Assembly: GCA_023421675.1 (NCBI GenBank)
Contig: JAEZTC010000011.1
Coordinates: 47,707-111,706, forward strand
From: Bacillota bacterium
GTDB taxonomy: Bacteria; Bacillota; Clostridia; Acetivibrionales; JANLFN01
Direction: 5' to 3'
DNA length: 64,000 nt
The position numbers and the translations under genes were made by a program. The notes beneath the pieces are model-generated. The model was given only the letters and a program-made list of their open reading frames with translations, was not told the DNA's origin and made no database searches. Positions 1 to 8,005 of this stretch are shown in pieces. The stretch's first letter is position 1; each line of letters starts with the position of its first letter.

Positions 1-814
1 GAACATCCTCCGATATTAAGGGTATACCGCTTCCTGCAAGCATTTCCATAACTGCAGGAACAGGTACCGGAATAGTACCGTGCTGACATTCTATAAACCC
101 TTTTCCATCATGAAGAGGTGAGGAATAAACCTTCTTCACACCCAAAGCATCAAGACAAATAGCGGTTCCCACAATATCTACAATAGAATCAATTGCACCC
201 ACTTCGTGGAATGTTACATTTTCAACCTCCATGTTATGTACTTTAGCTTCGGCTCCGGCTATTTCACGAAAAATCCTTTTGCTCAAGTCCTTAACATTCT
301 GGCTGAGATCACTCCATTCTATCATCATTTCTATTGTCTTAAGATTGCGCATTGAATGGCTGTGGGAATGAGGATGCGAATGGTCGTGTGTATGGGTATG
401 ACCATGGCTGTGTTCATGTTCATGTCCGTGGTCGTGATGATGGCTATGATTATCATCATGGTTATGTTCGTGATTATGGACAGAATCTTCATGGTCATGG
501 CTGTATTCCTGTCCGTGCTCATCTATATGTACATGAGTATGAGCCTTATGAGCCAGCTCATGCTCGTACATTTCCTTTTGATGCTTTTCAAACTTTTCTT
601 CAAGCTTTTTATAGTCTTCAGTTATAATCACATTTACATCAGTGCAGGTTATCCCGCTTTTTGATTTTGTTCCTATCACTATCTCATAACCTGTAAGATT
701 AAGCTTTGACAATTCCTTTAAAAACAAATCCTTATCTATTCCCAAATCCAGTAATGCTCCAAGAGTCATGTCTCCGCTGATTCCAGAAAAACAGTCAAAA
801 TATAAAATCTTCAT
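1..814 (-). CDS. larC: LarC, nickel-pincer cofactor nickel insertase (partial, runs off left edge)
   Basis: LarC inserts nickel into the pyridinium bis-thiocarboxylate nucleotide to complete the nickel-pincer cofactor used by lactate racemase and related enzymes. The frame reads from an ATG at 814 without a stop to the window edge, giving about 271 residues of a protein usually near 400. The N-terminus (MKILYFDCFSGISGDM) is the family signature. A region of roughly residues 85-155 is extremely rich in His and Asp/Glu (HDHGHEHEHSHGH type), typical of many LarC proteins and probably a metal-binding stretch. After it the conserved block containing NVTFHEVGAIDSIVDIVG is visible. It is last of the four lar-region genes seen, 28 bases after larB. 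The C-terminal half is outside the window. Confidence 0.93.
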   Translation of the reverse strand, partial: MKILYFDCFSGISGDMTLGALLDLGIDKDLFLKELSKLNLTGYEIVIGTKSKSGITCTDVNVIITEDYKKLEEKFEKHQKEMYEHELAHKAHTHVHIDEHGQEYSHDHEDSVHNHEHNHDDNHSHHHDHGHEHEHSHGHTHTHDHSHPHSHSHSMRNLKTIEMMIEWSDLSQNVKDLSKRIFREIAGAEAKVHNMEVENVTFHEVGAIDSIVDIVGTAICLDALGVKKVYSSPLHDGKGFIECQHGTIPVPVPAVMEMLAGSGIPLISEDV

Positions 815-842
815 ATATCCACCCTATATAATCCTTATATAA

Positions 843-1589
843 TTAAATTTGGTTAATCGTACTTGCAAGATACCCTGCCCCAAAACCATTATCAATATTA
901 ACGACGCCTATTCCGCTTGCACAGCTGTTGAGCATTGTGAGCAGAGCTGCCAGTCCACCGAAATTGGCACCATAACCTACGCTTGTAGGTACTGCTATGA
1001 CAGGCTTATCAACCAGACCTCCTACAACACTTGCCAAAGCCCCTTCCATTCCGGCTACAACAATAAGTACATTGGCTCTCATAATTGCGTCCATGTTTGA
1101 AAAAAGCCTATGTATACCTGCCACACCAACATCATACAATCTTTCTACTTTATTACCCATTGTTTCTGCAGTTACCGCTGCTTCCTCCGCAACAGGAATA
1201 TCGGATGTACCTGCAGTTACAACTGCAATTACTTTATCGGTAAGAGTTATGTCCCTTCTTTTAACTACAACTATTCTTGCTGCTTCATAATATACCGCAT
1301 CGTCGGTAACTTCTTTTATTGCTTCAAATACTTCCTTACCAGCTCTGGTAGCCATAATGTTATTTTCTCTTTGCATAAGTCTTTCAACAATCGCCTTGAT
1401 TTGTTGAACTGTTTTACCCTGACAATATATTACTTCAGGATACCCATTTCTTATTTTTCTATGATGATCAACCTTTGCAAATCCCAGATCTTCAAACGGT
1501 TCACTCTTTAATTTGATCAATGCCTCATCTATGCTGACATTTCCGTCCTTTATACCCTGAAGAACAGATTTTAGATTTTCCGAATTCAT
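843..1589 (-). CDS. larB: LarB, NaAD carboxylase/hydrolase for nickel-pincer cofactor synthesis
   Basis: LarB carboxylates nicotinic acid adenine dinucleotide at C5 and hydrolyses the phosphoanhydride, the first step of nickel-pincer cofactor synthesis. The 248-residue protein has the AIR-carboxylase-like (PurE-type) C-terminal domain: residues about 120-235 carry VVTAGTSDIPVAEEAA, VVAGMEGALASVVGGL and VPTSVGYGANFGG. Length is normal for the family. The ATG at 1589 is preferred over an in-frame GTG nine bases upstream because GGGAG lies eight bases before it, and the GTG overlaps the preceding stop. It sits 5 bases after the DUF2520 gene and before larC, so translation coupling is likely. Confidence 0.95.
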   Translation of the reverse strand: MNSENLKSVLQGIKDGNVSIDEALIKLKSEPFEDLGFAKVDHHRKIRNGYPEVIYCQGKTVQQIKAIVERLMQRENNIMATRAGKEVFEAIKEVTDDAVYYEAARIVVVKRRDITLTDKVIAVVTAGTSDIPVAEEAAVTAETMGNKVERLYDVGVAGIHRLFSNMDAIMRANVLIVVAGMEGALASVVGGLVDKPVIAVPTSVGYGANFGGLAALLTMLNSCASGIGVVNIDNGFGAGYLASTINQI

Positions 1590-1594
1590 ATTTA

Positions 1595-2452
1595 TCACTC
1601 TCCCAACCGTTTAATAAGCTCGGCCTTTTCTTCATCTATTTTTTTACCCTTTATGGCAATACCTACTGTATGTTTTAAAAGAATTTTATATAAGTCCAAA
1701 TTTTCAGGATTCTTTTTTGCGATCTGCTCCAAATGACTTTCTACTGTTTTATTGTCTCCTCTTGAAATGGGCCCTGTAAGAGCATTAACGCTTCCAAGAA
1801 CAGCTATGTTTTCAACAGTATGTTTTATTAAAGGTTCAAAGGCTGTTAATGCAATACTCTTGTCTATACCTGCTCTCTCAAGCATATTTTCTGCTGCATA
1901 AGAAAGAGTTACCATATAATTTGAAAGAATACATGCAGCCGCATGATAAAGTGTTTTGGATTCCTTTGAGATTATAATAAGCTTTGAATTAAGTGAATTT
2001 ACAATTCTTTGACTTATAATATTTGCTTCATGGTCGCCTTCGAAGCTAAAGTATATATTGCTCAACCCAATAAAGCCTTGGACCCTATCAGCAAAAGTCT
2101 GTATAGGGTGAAGTGATCCTACTGTAGCACCCAAATCCCTAAGGGGTTGTATAATATCAGAGGTTTCTGCCCCACTGCAGTGAAGAAAAGTCTTACCTTT
2201 AACATTGCCAATGCCTTCAATGGTATTTACAACAGGTAAAAGCTCCATGTCAGGAACAGTAAGAAATATAACCTCTGAGTTATTTACCGCAGTAGTAATA
2301 TCATTAGGTACTTCCATTCCAAGCAATTTATTAAGGAATAAGGCTGATTCCTTACTCCTGCTATAAATTCCGCCAATCTCATGTTTCTTTTTATATAAGC
2401 CAAGTGCAAGCGAACATCCAACTTTTCCTGCACCAACAATACCGATTCTCAT
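1595..2452 (-). CDS. DUF2520 Rossmann-fold NAD(P)-binding protein inside the lar operon
   Basis: A 285-residue protein with an N-terminal dinucleotide-binding motif (MRIGIVGAGKVG, GxGxxG) and the layout of the F420/ketopantoate-reductase-like plus DUF2520 family: Rossmann domain to about residue 125, then an all-helical C-terminal domain with conserved LYHAAACILSNYMV at about 168-181. Members of this family are predicted dehydrogenases with no settled substrate. The gene lies between larE (12 bases upstream) and larB (5 bases downstream), on the same strand, so it is co-transcribed with cofactor genes. Whether it has a role in nickel-pincer metabolism or only shares the operon cannot be told from sequence. 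In some clostridia this family sits near panB/panC pathway genes instead, which are not present here. Confidence 0.8.
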   Translation of the reverse strand: MRIGIVGAGKVGCSLALGLYKKKHEIGGIYSRSKESALFLNKLLGMEVPNDITTAVNNSEVIFLTVPDMELLPVVNTIEGIGNVKGKTFLHCSGAETSDIIQPLRDLGATVGSLHPIQTFADRVQGFIGLSNIYFSFEGDHEANIISQRIVNSLNSKLIIISKESKTLYHAAACILSNYMVTLSYAAENMLERAGIDKSIALTAFEPLIKHTVENIAVLGSVNALTGPISRGDNKTVESHLEQIAKKNPENLDLYKILLKHTVGIAIKGKKIDEEKAELIKRLGE

Positions 2453-2465
2453 TAAACGGCACCGC

Positions 2466-3275
2466 CTATTTATTGATGGTTTCGTTCATGCTTCCTGTTC
2501 TGTAGCCCTTCAAATCAAGTGATACATATGTAAAACCAAGACTTTTAAGATAATCGTATACCTTATCCATTAAATCAATATCAAAGAACTTGCTGCGTTC
2601 ACCGGATGCAACCTCTATTCTTGCAAGTTCGCCGTGATGACGTACTCTTAAATGTCTGAAACCCAAATCAAGCAGGAATTGTTCAGCTTTATCAATTGTG
2701 TCCAGTTTATCCTTTGTTATTTGCTGTCCATAAGGAATTCTTGATGCAAGGCAGGCAAAAGGCTGTTTATCCCAGGTCGGCAAGTTCATTTGTTTTGATA
2801 AGTCTCTTATATCCTGCTTGGTAAGCCCCGCTTCTTTCAATGGACTTTTAATTCCAAGTTCCTGAAGAGCCTGCATGCCCGGCCTATAATCACCTGTATC
2901 ATCAATGTTCGAACCATCAATAACATAGTTTAGATTATTCTTTTTAGCTATATCACAAATTTTTGTATATAATTCTTTCTTACAGTAATAGCACCTGTTT
3001 ACCGGATTTCCTGAAAAGCCGTCTATTTCAAGCTCTTCTGAAACAATCGGGTAATGCTTTATTCCCAAACCTGTTACAAAACTTACTGATTCCCTGAACT
3101 CTCTCTCAGGATATGTAGATGAACGGGCTGTTATTGCAATTACATTATCTTTAAGGACATCATGTGCTACCTTGAGCAGAAATGTACTGTCAACTCCGCC
3201 TGAAAAGGCAACCGCGACACTTTCCATTTCTTGCAGCTGTTTTTTTAATATTTCAAGTTTATCTTTTAATTCCAT
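2466..3275 (-). CDS. larE: LarE, ATP-dependent sulfur transferase for nickel-pincer cofactor (three-Cys type)
   Basis: LarE adenylates the carboxylated LarB product and converts carboxylates to thiocarboxylates. The PP-loop SGGVDS is at residues 25-30. Three cysteines stand out: C95 and C98 (RCYYCK) and C175 (FACLASRIPYG). In the Lactobacillus plantarum enzyme a single Cys equivalent to C175 is sacrificed as sulfur donor; homologues with all three Cys are known to bind a [4Fe-4S] cluster and can act catalytically. This copy should be the cluster type; that is inference from the residues. Start: the ATG at 3275 has GGAG eight bases upstream, while an in-frame GTG at 3284 overlaps that site. 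First gene of the operon. No larA is in the window. Confidence 0.93.
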   Translation of the reverse strand: MELKDKLEILKKQLQEMESVAVAFSGGVDSTFLLKVAHDVLKDNVIAITARSSTYPEREFRESVSFVTGLGIKHYPIVSEELEIDGFSGNPVNRCYYCKKELYTKICDIAKKNNLNYVIDGSNIDDTGDYRPGMQALQELGIKSPLKEAGLTKQDIRDLSKQMNLPTWDKQPFACLASRIPYGQQITKDKLDTIDKAEQFLLDLGFRHLRVRHHGELARIEVASGERSKFFDIDLMDKVYDYLKSLGFTYVSLDLKGYRTGSMNETINK

Positions 3276-3481
3276 TTTAAACACTCCAATTTTTTATTTA
3301 CGCTAAAGAATATAAACAAGACCTTTACCGCAATTTTTCGAAATACTTTGTTCTAATAATAACACATTTTTAAACAAATTAAAGGTAATTAATTGACATT
3401 TTTTTTGCAAAACAATACACATGGTTTATGTACAATATTTTAACTTAATATTTCACTTATTTTACAACTCCTTTACATTTA

Positions 3482-3510
3482 TTGTCCATATAGTGGCATT
3501 CTGCTATGAT
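3482..3510 (+). promoter_or_regulatory. Sigma-A type promoter for the 3557 gene
   Basis: TTGTCC at 3482-3487, a 17-base spacer and TATGAT at 3505-3510, ending 46 bases before the ATG at 3557. The remaining 3285-3481 stretch between the divergent larE and 3557 genes is AT-rich; no other convincing signal was found there. Confidence 0.5.
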
Positions 3511-3556
3511 AAAGAAAATAGCAATGTTTGGTTGTCTTTAAAGGAGTATTTCTTTT

Positions 3557-5575
3557 ATGTCTAAAAAAATTACTATTTTAATAACAGTATTTATTACATT
3601 ACTGATGCAATTTTCAGTAACATACAGCGAAACTGGCATAAAAGCATTTTATTCCGGCAAGGTCTTTTCATGTTCCCAACTATTATTGGACAAGAATAAT
3701 AATTATTTGATAAAATCATCTGATTTTGATTCAATTACCGGTTCAAGTACAAGCTTTGACATCGATAATAAAATAGTAACAATTAAATTTTCCGGTGCAG
3801 AATATGCATGTGCCCTCGAAACCGAAAATACGGATGCTTCAGTTCAAATTTCATATTCGCTGCCTGTAATTATAAAAGATTCATTATATTTGCCCCTTGA
3901 TTTTATCAAAAATACATTCAATCTTTTGATAAAATATGACAAAGACAGTGCAGCAATATATGTACTGCCTTCTAATCAGTCATATTCCACAGAAACTTAC
4001 GACTTTATAAATATTACGAACAAGTATTCAGTAGCCAGTTCTAAAGAATTTTATCTGGATTTCAATCAATCCGGAAGTGAATTTAGCGATACATCAATTG
4101 CTGTTCACGATACAGACCAGCAATATTCAGCGATAATTAACTGTGACAGTTTCAGCACACCCACAGTTAATGCAATAAAGAAATACTCTGATGATGCTAA
4201 TGCTTCAAATGAAAAGCTTTTTGACAAGTTCGTAGAATACAGAAAAAACAGCTATGATTCATTAAACACTTACTTTACAAATACATTCCTTTTGGGAGAT
4301 AAAAATGGCAATGAAGCTGCCATGAAGATGATTAGCAAGTCAGAAGGCAGCTTGTACGGTGTTAAAACATATCAGTACATCTATGATACAGGACGCTTCA
4401 ACTCTACCAAATGGGAAGAAAAAATACATGTTGATTTTGTTATACCGGTATATGCAAATGGAACTATTTATAATGTAGATTTTACTCTCGATAAAGGACT
4501 TATTAATGATACAACACTTAAGAAAATGACAGGTCTTCTGCAATCGATACAAATCGAAGGACTTTCATCTCAACAGGATATTCCTGATTTATTTAAGGAT
4601 GCCGAGGTCATAAATGCAGCAAACAAAGGGATTTATAGCACAACTTACGATAATAAAGATACTACCTCTATTATGTTAGGAAACAATTACAGTGTATCAA
4701 TTCCATCTGCTTATATTCCATGGAACAGCAATAGTATTTCTTATGATGCAGGTTATACAAGCTATAAAATTAATGAAAACACTGATATTTCCTTTAGTTA
4801 CGAACCATCTGAAACAGTTGACACCATAGTTAAAAAAATAGATTCAGTTTCAGCAACCATTGGCAGTAATGTAAGTATTACAGACCTTGGAAACATTAAT
4901 ATCGGGAAAAGAGATTTTATTTATATTTTATATCAAACAGGTACAAAGGAAAACCCACAGTACTTCTATGACTTTTACACATATTCAGGTACCGAACTAT
5001 ATACATTCAGGTATCATAGTAAAACCTGTCCTATTGAATCAGAAATAAATAACCTTCACAATATTCTTCAATCCTTTAAACCTTCGGTAAATCTTATGTC
5101 TGAAGTTATACCCCCAGCTAAAAATGAAATAACTTATCAAAGTTACGGGGGGAAGGAAGCAGGATTCAGTATATCAGTTCCTCAAAAATGGATTATTAAT
5201 AAAAAGGCTGATAAGGAAAGCAATGATATTGTTTATACTGTAAAAAGTCCGGATTATTCCGGCTCATTCGATATAAGCATATACAATAAAGATACAGCCG
5301 CCATTGATCTTTTCCGGGATAAACAATATAAGATATTGTCAAGTAGTATTTATATAAATGATGGAATAACAAGTAAAAGGACTCTGGTTAACTACCTTGG
5401 CTCAGATGGGAAAAGACGTCTATCTTTTATTAAGGAATTAAGAACGAAAAACTCAACCTATACATTAGTTGTCTCAGTAAATGAATATATGACCAGTAAC
5501 GGAAGAATAACCGATAATTCAATTAATTCAATAATTAATACAATTTCAAGAACATTCAAGTTAATAAATGAATAA
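3557..5575 (+). CDS. Secreted protein with copper-amine-oxidase-N-like domain, function unknown
   Basis: A 672-residue exported protein. Residues 1-25 form a signal peptide (MSKKITILITVFITLLMQFS, then a small-residue cleavage area). Residues about 30-135 resemble the copper amine oxidase N-terminal domain seen in many clostridial extracellular proteins, with no catalytic amine oxidase following. The rest looks like two or three repeated alpha/beta modules: the segments starting near residues 360 and 525 both open with a stretch resembling YSVSIPSAYIPW / FSISVPQKWIIN, a PsbP-like or DUF-type fold. No LPXTG, SLH or dockerin signal was seen. Monocistronic, with its own promoter and a terminator shared with prfB. 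Role is unknown; stress or cell-surface function would be a guess. Confidence 0.75.
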   Translation: MSKKITILITVFITLLMQFSVTYSETGIKAFYSGKVFSCSQLLLDKNNNYLIKSSDFDSITGSSTSFDIDNKIVTIKFSGAEYACALETENTDASVQISYSLPVIIKDSLYLPLDFIKNTFNLLIKYDKDSAAIYVLPSNQSYSTETYDFINITNKYSVASSKEFYLDFNQSGSEFSDTSIAVHDTDQQYSAIINCDSFSTPTVNAIKKYSDDANASNEKLFDKFVEYRKNSYDSLNTYFTNTFLLGDKNGNEAAMKMISKSEGSLYGVKTYQYIYDTGRFNSTKWEEKIHVDFVIPVYANGTIYNVDFTLDKGLINDTTLKKMTGLLQSIQIEGLSSQQDIPDLFKDAEVINAANKGIYSTTYDNKDTTSIMLGNNYSVSIPSAYIPWNSNSISYDAGYTSYKINENTDISFSYEPSETVDTIVKKIDSVSATIGSNVSITDLGNINIGKRDFIYILYQTGTKENPQYFYDFYTYSGTELYTFRYHSKTCPIESEINNLHNILQSFKPSVNLMSEVIPPAKNEITYQSYGGKEAGFSISVPQKWIINKKADKESNDIVYTVKSPDYSGSFDISIYNKDTAAIDLFRDKQYKILSSSIYINDGITSKRTLVNYLGSDGKRRLSFIKELRTKNSTYTLVVSVNEYMTSNGRITDNSINSIINTISRTFKLINE

Positions 5576-5583
5576 GCAAAGAA

Positions 5584-5610
5584 AAGGAACCTGAATTTTC
5601 AGGTTCCTTA
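5584..5610. terminator. Bidirectional terminator between the 3557 gene and prfB
   Basis: Near-perfect hairpin with arms AAGGAACCTGAA and TTCAGGTTCCTT. T-rich sequence on one side and A-rich sequence on the other make it usable by both convergent genes. Confidence 0.85.
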
Positions 5611-5622
5611 TTTATTTTATAT

Positions 5623-6742
5623 TTAACTCTTTTTACTCCCTTCAACACCGCTTGCAAGATAGGAGTTTATAAACCCATCAAGTTCACCATCCATCACAGC
5701 TCCTACATTGCCATCCTCATAGTTGGTTCTGTGATCCTTCACGAGAGTATAAGGACAAAATACATAAGATCTTATCTGGCTTCCCCATGCAATTTCCATT
5801 TGCACACCTTTTAAATCCTCGATCTTTTCCTTGTTTTCTTTTTCTTTTAGCTGTAAAAGTTTCGCTTTCAACATCTTCATTGCAGTATCCCTGTTCTGGA
5901 ACTGTGAACGTTCAGTTTGGCAGGAAACTACAACCCCTGTTGGAATATGTGTAATTCTAATTGCAGATTCTGTTTTATTTACGTGCTGACCGCCTGCTCC
6001 GCTTGACCTGTAGGTATCTACCCTCAAATCATCCGGATTAATATCAACCTGCACGTCCTCGTCCAATTCCGGCATTACATCAAGTGACGCAAAAGATGTA
6101 TGTCTTCTTCCAGAAGCATCAAATGGCGATATACGCACAAGTCTATGGACACCTTTTTCGGATCTCAGATATCCATAAGCGTTCTCACCTATAACATGAA
6201 TGGTAACACTTTTAATTCCTGCTTCATCACCATCAAGGAAATCAAGTGTTTTAACTATAAATCCTCTTCCTTCAGCCCATCTGGTATACATTCTCAAAAG
6301 CATCTGAACCCAATCCTGAGCTTCAGTTCCACCTGCCCCAGCATGTAATGTCAATATTGCATTGTTCTTATCATACTGACCTGTAAGAAGGGTTTCAATC
6401 TTAAGCTTTTCATACTCAGCCTTAAGACTTGAAAGACCTTCCCGGATTTCAGGAATTACACTTTCGTCCTGTTCCTCCATACCTAGCTGATTTAAGGTTT
6501 TAAGATCTTCCAGCAAGTTTTCCAGCCTTTGAAATCTTTCCAATTTGGTTTTAATATTCTTTGTTTTCTGAAGTATCTTCTGCGAATTCTCAATATCATT
6601 CCAGAAGTCTGGTTCTGTAGCTTTCATCTCAAGTTCTGCGATTTCATCGTTCAGTCTTGCGATGTCAAAGTGAAGCCCTCATTTCATCCAGAGCACCCTT
6701 AATTTCATCAATCTCAACTTTAAACTGTTCAAGTTCGATCAA
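5623..6742 (-). CDS. prfB: Peptide chain release factor 2, expressed through +1 programmed frameshift
   Basis: RF2 recognises UGA and UAA and triggers peptide release. The first 25 codons read from a TTG at 6742 (AAGGAG nine bases before it) to an in-frame TGA at 6665-6667; shifting +1 at CTT TGA C continues into the 347-codon main frame, total about 372 residues, normal for RF2. The GGQ catalytic motif is in SSGAGGQHVNKTESA and the codon-recognition region SPFDASGRR is intact. The internal TGA is the known autoregulatory stop that RF2 itself reads, so this is not a pseudogene. No secA is adjacent upstream, unlike many Firmicutes; next upstream is the separate ANTAR regulator gene. Confidence 0.96.
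6664..6679 (-). other. prfB +1 programmed frameshift site
   Basis: Minus strand reads AGGGCTTCACTTTGAC: a short Shine-Dalgarno-like AGGG, then CTT TGA C, the conserved slippery codon and stop. The distance from AGGG to CTT is five bases, slightly longer than the three-base spacing in E. coli, and the internal SD is weaker. Confidence 0.93.
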
Positions 6743-6839
6743 CTATATCATCTCCTTAATTAAAAGTTCAATATATTATAACATATCAGGAAAAACATTT
6801 TACAGTTATAGATTTTTTACTCAACTCTTTATCAATTAA

Positions 6840-7424
6840 CTATTTACCTTCAAGTTCATGGGTGAAAATTATTGCATCTGCTATTGCTTTCATGGTTAGC
6901 CTGCTATCCATACTCTTTTTTCTGATTTTTTCATAAGCGTCATTTTCACTTATTCCTTCACGCTGCATAAGTATCCACTTTGCACGTTCAACTGCTTTCC
7001 TAGTTTCATAGTTTTCTGTCATTTCTTTGAGTTTTGAGTTTACTTCAATTATCCTTCTATAATAAAGATTTGCAATTTCTACAGTATTGAGAAGTAGCTC
7101 CCTGCTAACAGGTTTGAAGCAGTTGACCGAGACCTTTCCCTTATCTATAACACTGATATTGTCAATTTCTTTATAGTCTCCCAATGTTACACATGAACAA
7201 AGCAGTTCTTCATCAATAGTCTCCAGAGTATTCTGTAATTCTCTGCCCTGCATGGCAAGATCTACAATAATAAAATCGGGGTTATAGCTTCGGACAATCC
7301 GTAACAAGGAAACAGGATCAAAGCAGTTTCCCAGAAACATATAACCTGCTGGATTCAACATATTGCGAATGTTTATTTGGGAAGGATTGTCAGGAGTAGC
7401 AACTACATATTTTTCTCCAGCCAT
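6840..7424 (-). CDS. ANTAR-domain response regulator, transcription antiterminator
   Basis: A 194-residue RNA-binding regulator. Residues 1-125 form a receiver-like domain with a possible phospho-acceptor Asp in FIIVDLAMQG (about residue 55) and a Lys in VNCFKPVS; the acidic pocket looks reduced (only TPDN near residue 11), so phosphorylation is uncertain. Residues about 130-190 form the ANTAR domain: RKAVERAKWILMQREGISE followed by KAIADAII matches the family's three-helix pattern. ANTAR proteins bind paired hairpins with A1/G4 hexaloops to prevent termination. It is divergent from amtB, whose leader carries exactly such a pair, so ammonium uptake is the probable target. No partner histidine kinase is next to it. 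Confidence 0.88.
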   Translation of the reverse strand: MAGEKYVVATPDNPSQINIRNMLNPAGYMFLGNCFDPVSLLRIVRSYNPDFIIVDLAMQGRELQNTLETIDEELLCSCVTLGDYKEIDNISVIDKGKVSVNCFKPVSRELLLNTVEIANLYYRRIIEVNSKLKEMTENYETRKAVERAKWILMQREGISENDAYEKIRKKSMDSRLTMKAIADAIIFTHELEGK

Positions 7425-7754
7425 AATAACCGCCTTTAGTGATTTTTTTCGTCAGTAAATTAATTTGCCTTACTATTGACCTTAATTATATTATTCAAGA
7501 TAAATATATTTATCCTTACCGTTCTATAGGTTAATATATCAGAAAAAATTTATAAAATAAAGAGTCTTTTTATCAGTCATAATCCATTAATAAAAAATAT
7601 TGCAAGTTTGCTACGTGAGAATTTCATTTTTTAAAAAATATGGGTACAATGAATATCAACAATACTCTCAAAACAAACACAGTAAAGTTAAGGGCGCTTA
7701 AATAACATTGTATGATAATAACAAATTCACATATGAATTTAGCAAAAAATCATA

Positions 7755-7783
7755 TTGCATTTTGCAAACAGTAGTGTTATAAT
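7755..7783 (+). promoter_or_regulatory. Sigma-A promoter upstream of the amtB leader
   Basis: TTGCAT at 7755-7760, 17-base spacer, TATAAT at 7778-7783. Transcription should start near 7790, giving a leader of about 215 bases before the amtB start codon. Confidence 0.65.
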
Positions 7784-7802
7784 AACATCAATCGATGAAG
7801 AA

Positions 7803-7849
7803 ATAAGTGAAGGCGCTTATCAGATTATTCTGATAAAGTGTCTTTTTTT
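7803..7849 (+). terminator. Attenuator: terminator with mutually exclusive upstream hairpin
   Basis: Terminator arms at 7812-7823 (GGCGCTTATCAG) and 7830-7842 with a six-base loop and seven T residues (7843-7849). The 5' arm overlaps the 3' arm of an alternative hairpin, ATAAGTG (7803-7809), loop AAGG, CGCTTAT (7814-7820). The two cannot form together, which is the layout of a conditional terminator. Confidence 0.7.
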
Positions 7850-7870
7850 ATTTCAAAAAAAATTATTATA

Positions 7871-7930
7871 GAATCCCATCGGTGCGATTCATAAATGGAG
7901 CTCCAAAAGTAATTATCAAAGTCGATAATT
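7871..7930 (+). promoter_or_regulatory. Tandem hairpins matching the ANTAR RNA target motif
   Basis: Hairpin 1: 7871-7877 pairs with 7884-7890 (one C-C mismatch) around hexaloop AUCGGU. Hairpin 2: perfect seven-base stem 7911-7917 with 7924-7930 around hexaloop AAAGUC. Both loops have A at position 1 and G at position 4, the defining feature of ANTAR-protein RNA sites. The 3' arm of hairpin 2 (GATAAT) can instead pair with ATTATC at 7941-7946, so hairpin 2 excludes a downstream stem. An ANTAR regulator gene lies immediately divergent. Confidence 0.72.
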
Positions 7931-8005
7931 CTCCTAAGTCATTATCATTATTTAAAATTTATTTTGCCCGTTTTAGGCATGGTTAAATTAAAGGAGGAGT
8001 CGAAA

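Larger units (their letters stand above)
7425..8005. other. 581-bp divergent intergenic region, regulatory leader of amtB
   Basis: Gene-free region between the ANTAR regulator and amtB. It holds a sigma-A promoter, a strong terminator with an overlapping alternative hairpin, a tandem pair of ANTAR-like hairpins and the amtB ribosome binding site (AAAGGAGGAG). The part from 7425 to about 7740 is AT-rich and should hold the regulator's own promoter, but no clear boxes were identified. Confidence 0.7.

Noticed and set aside
331..664. Three overlapping ORFs on both strands rich in Met/Ile/His/Thr
   Set aside because: They are shadows of the His-rich codon run of larC, whose own frame continues to the left edge with LarC motifs before and after.
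6657..6742. In-frame TGA in prfB taken as a pseudogene or frameshift error
   Set aside because: The stop is the known RF2 autoregulatory site with CTT TGA C and both parts of the protein intact.
7786..7797. Hairpin CATC AATC GATG as the first ANTAR hairpin
   Set aside because: It begins before the predicted transcription start near 7790 and its loop does not have A1/G4; the pair at 7871 and 7911 fits better.
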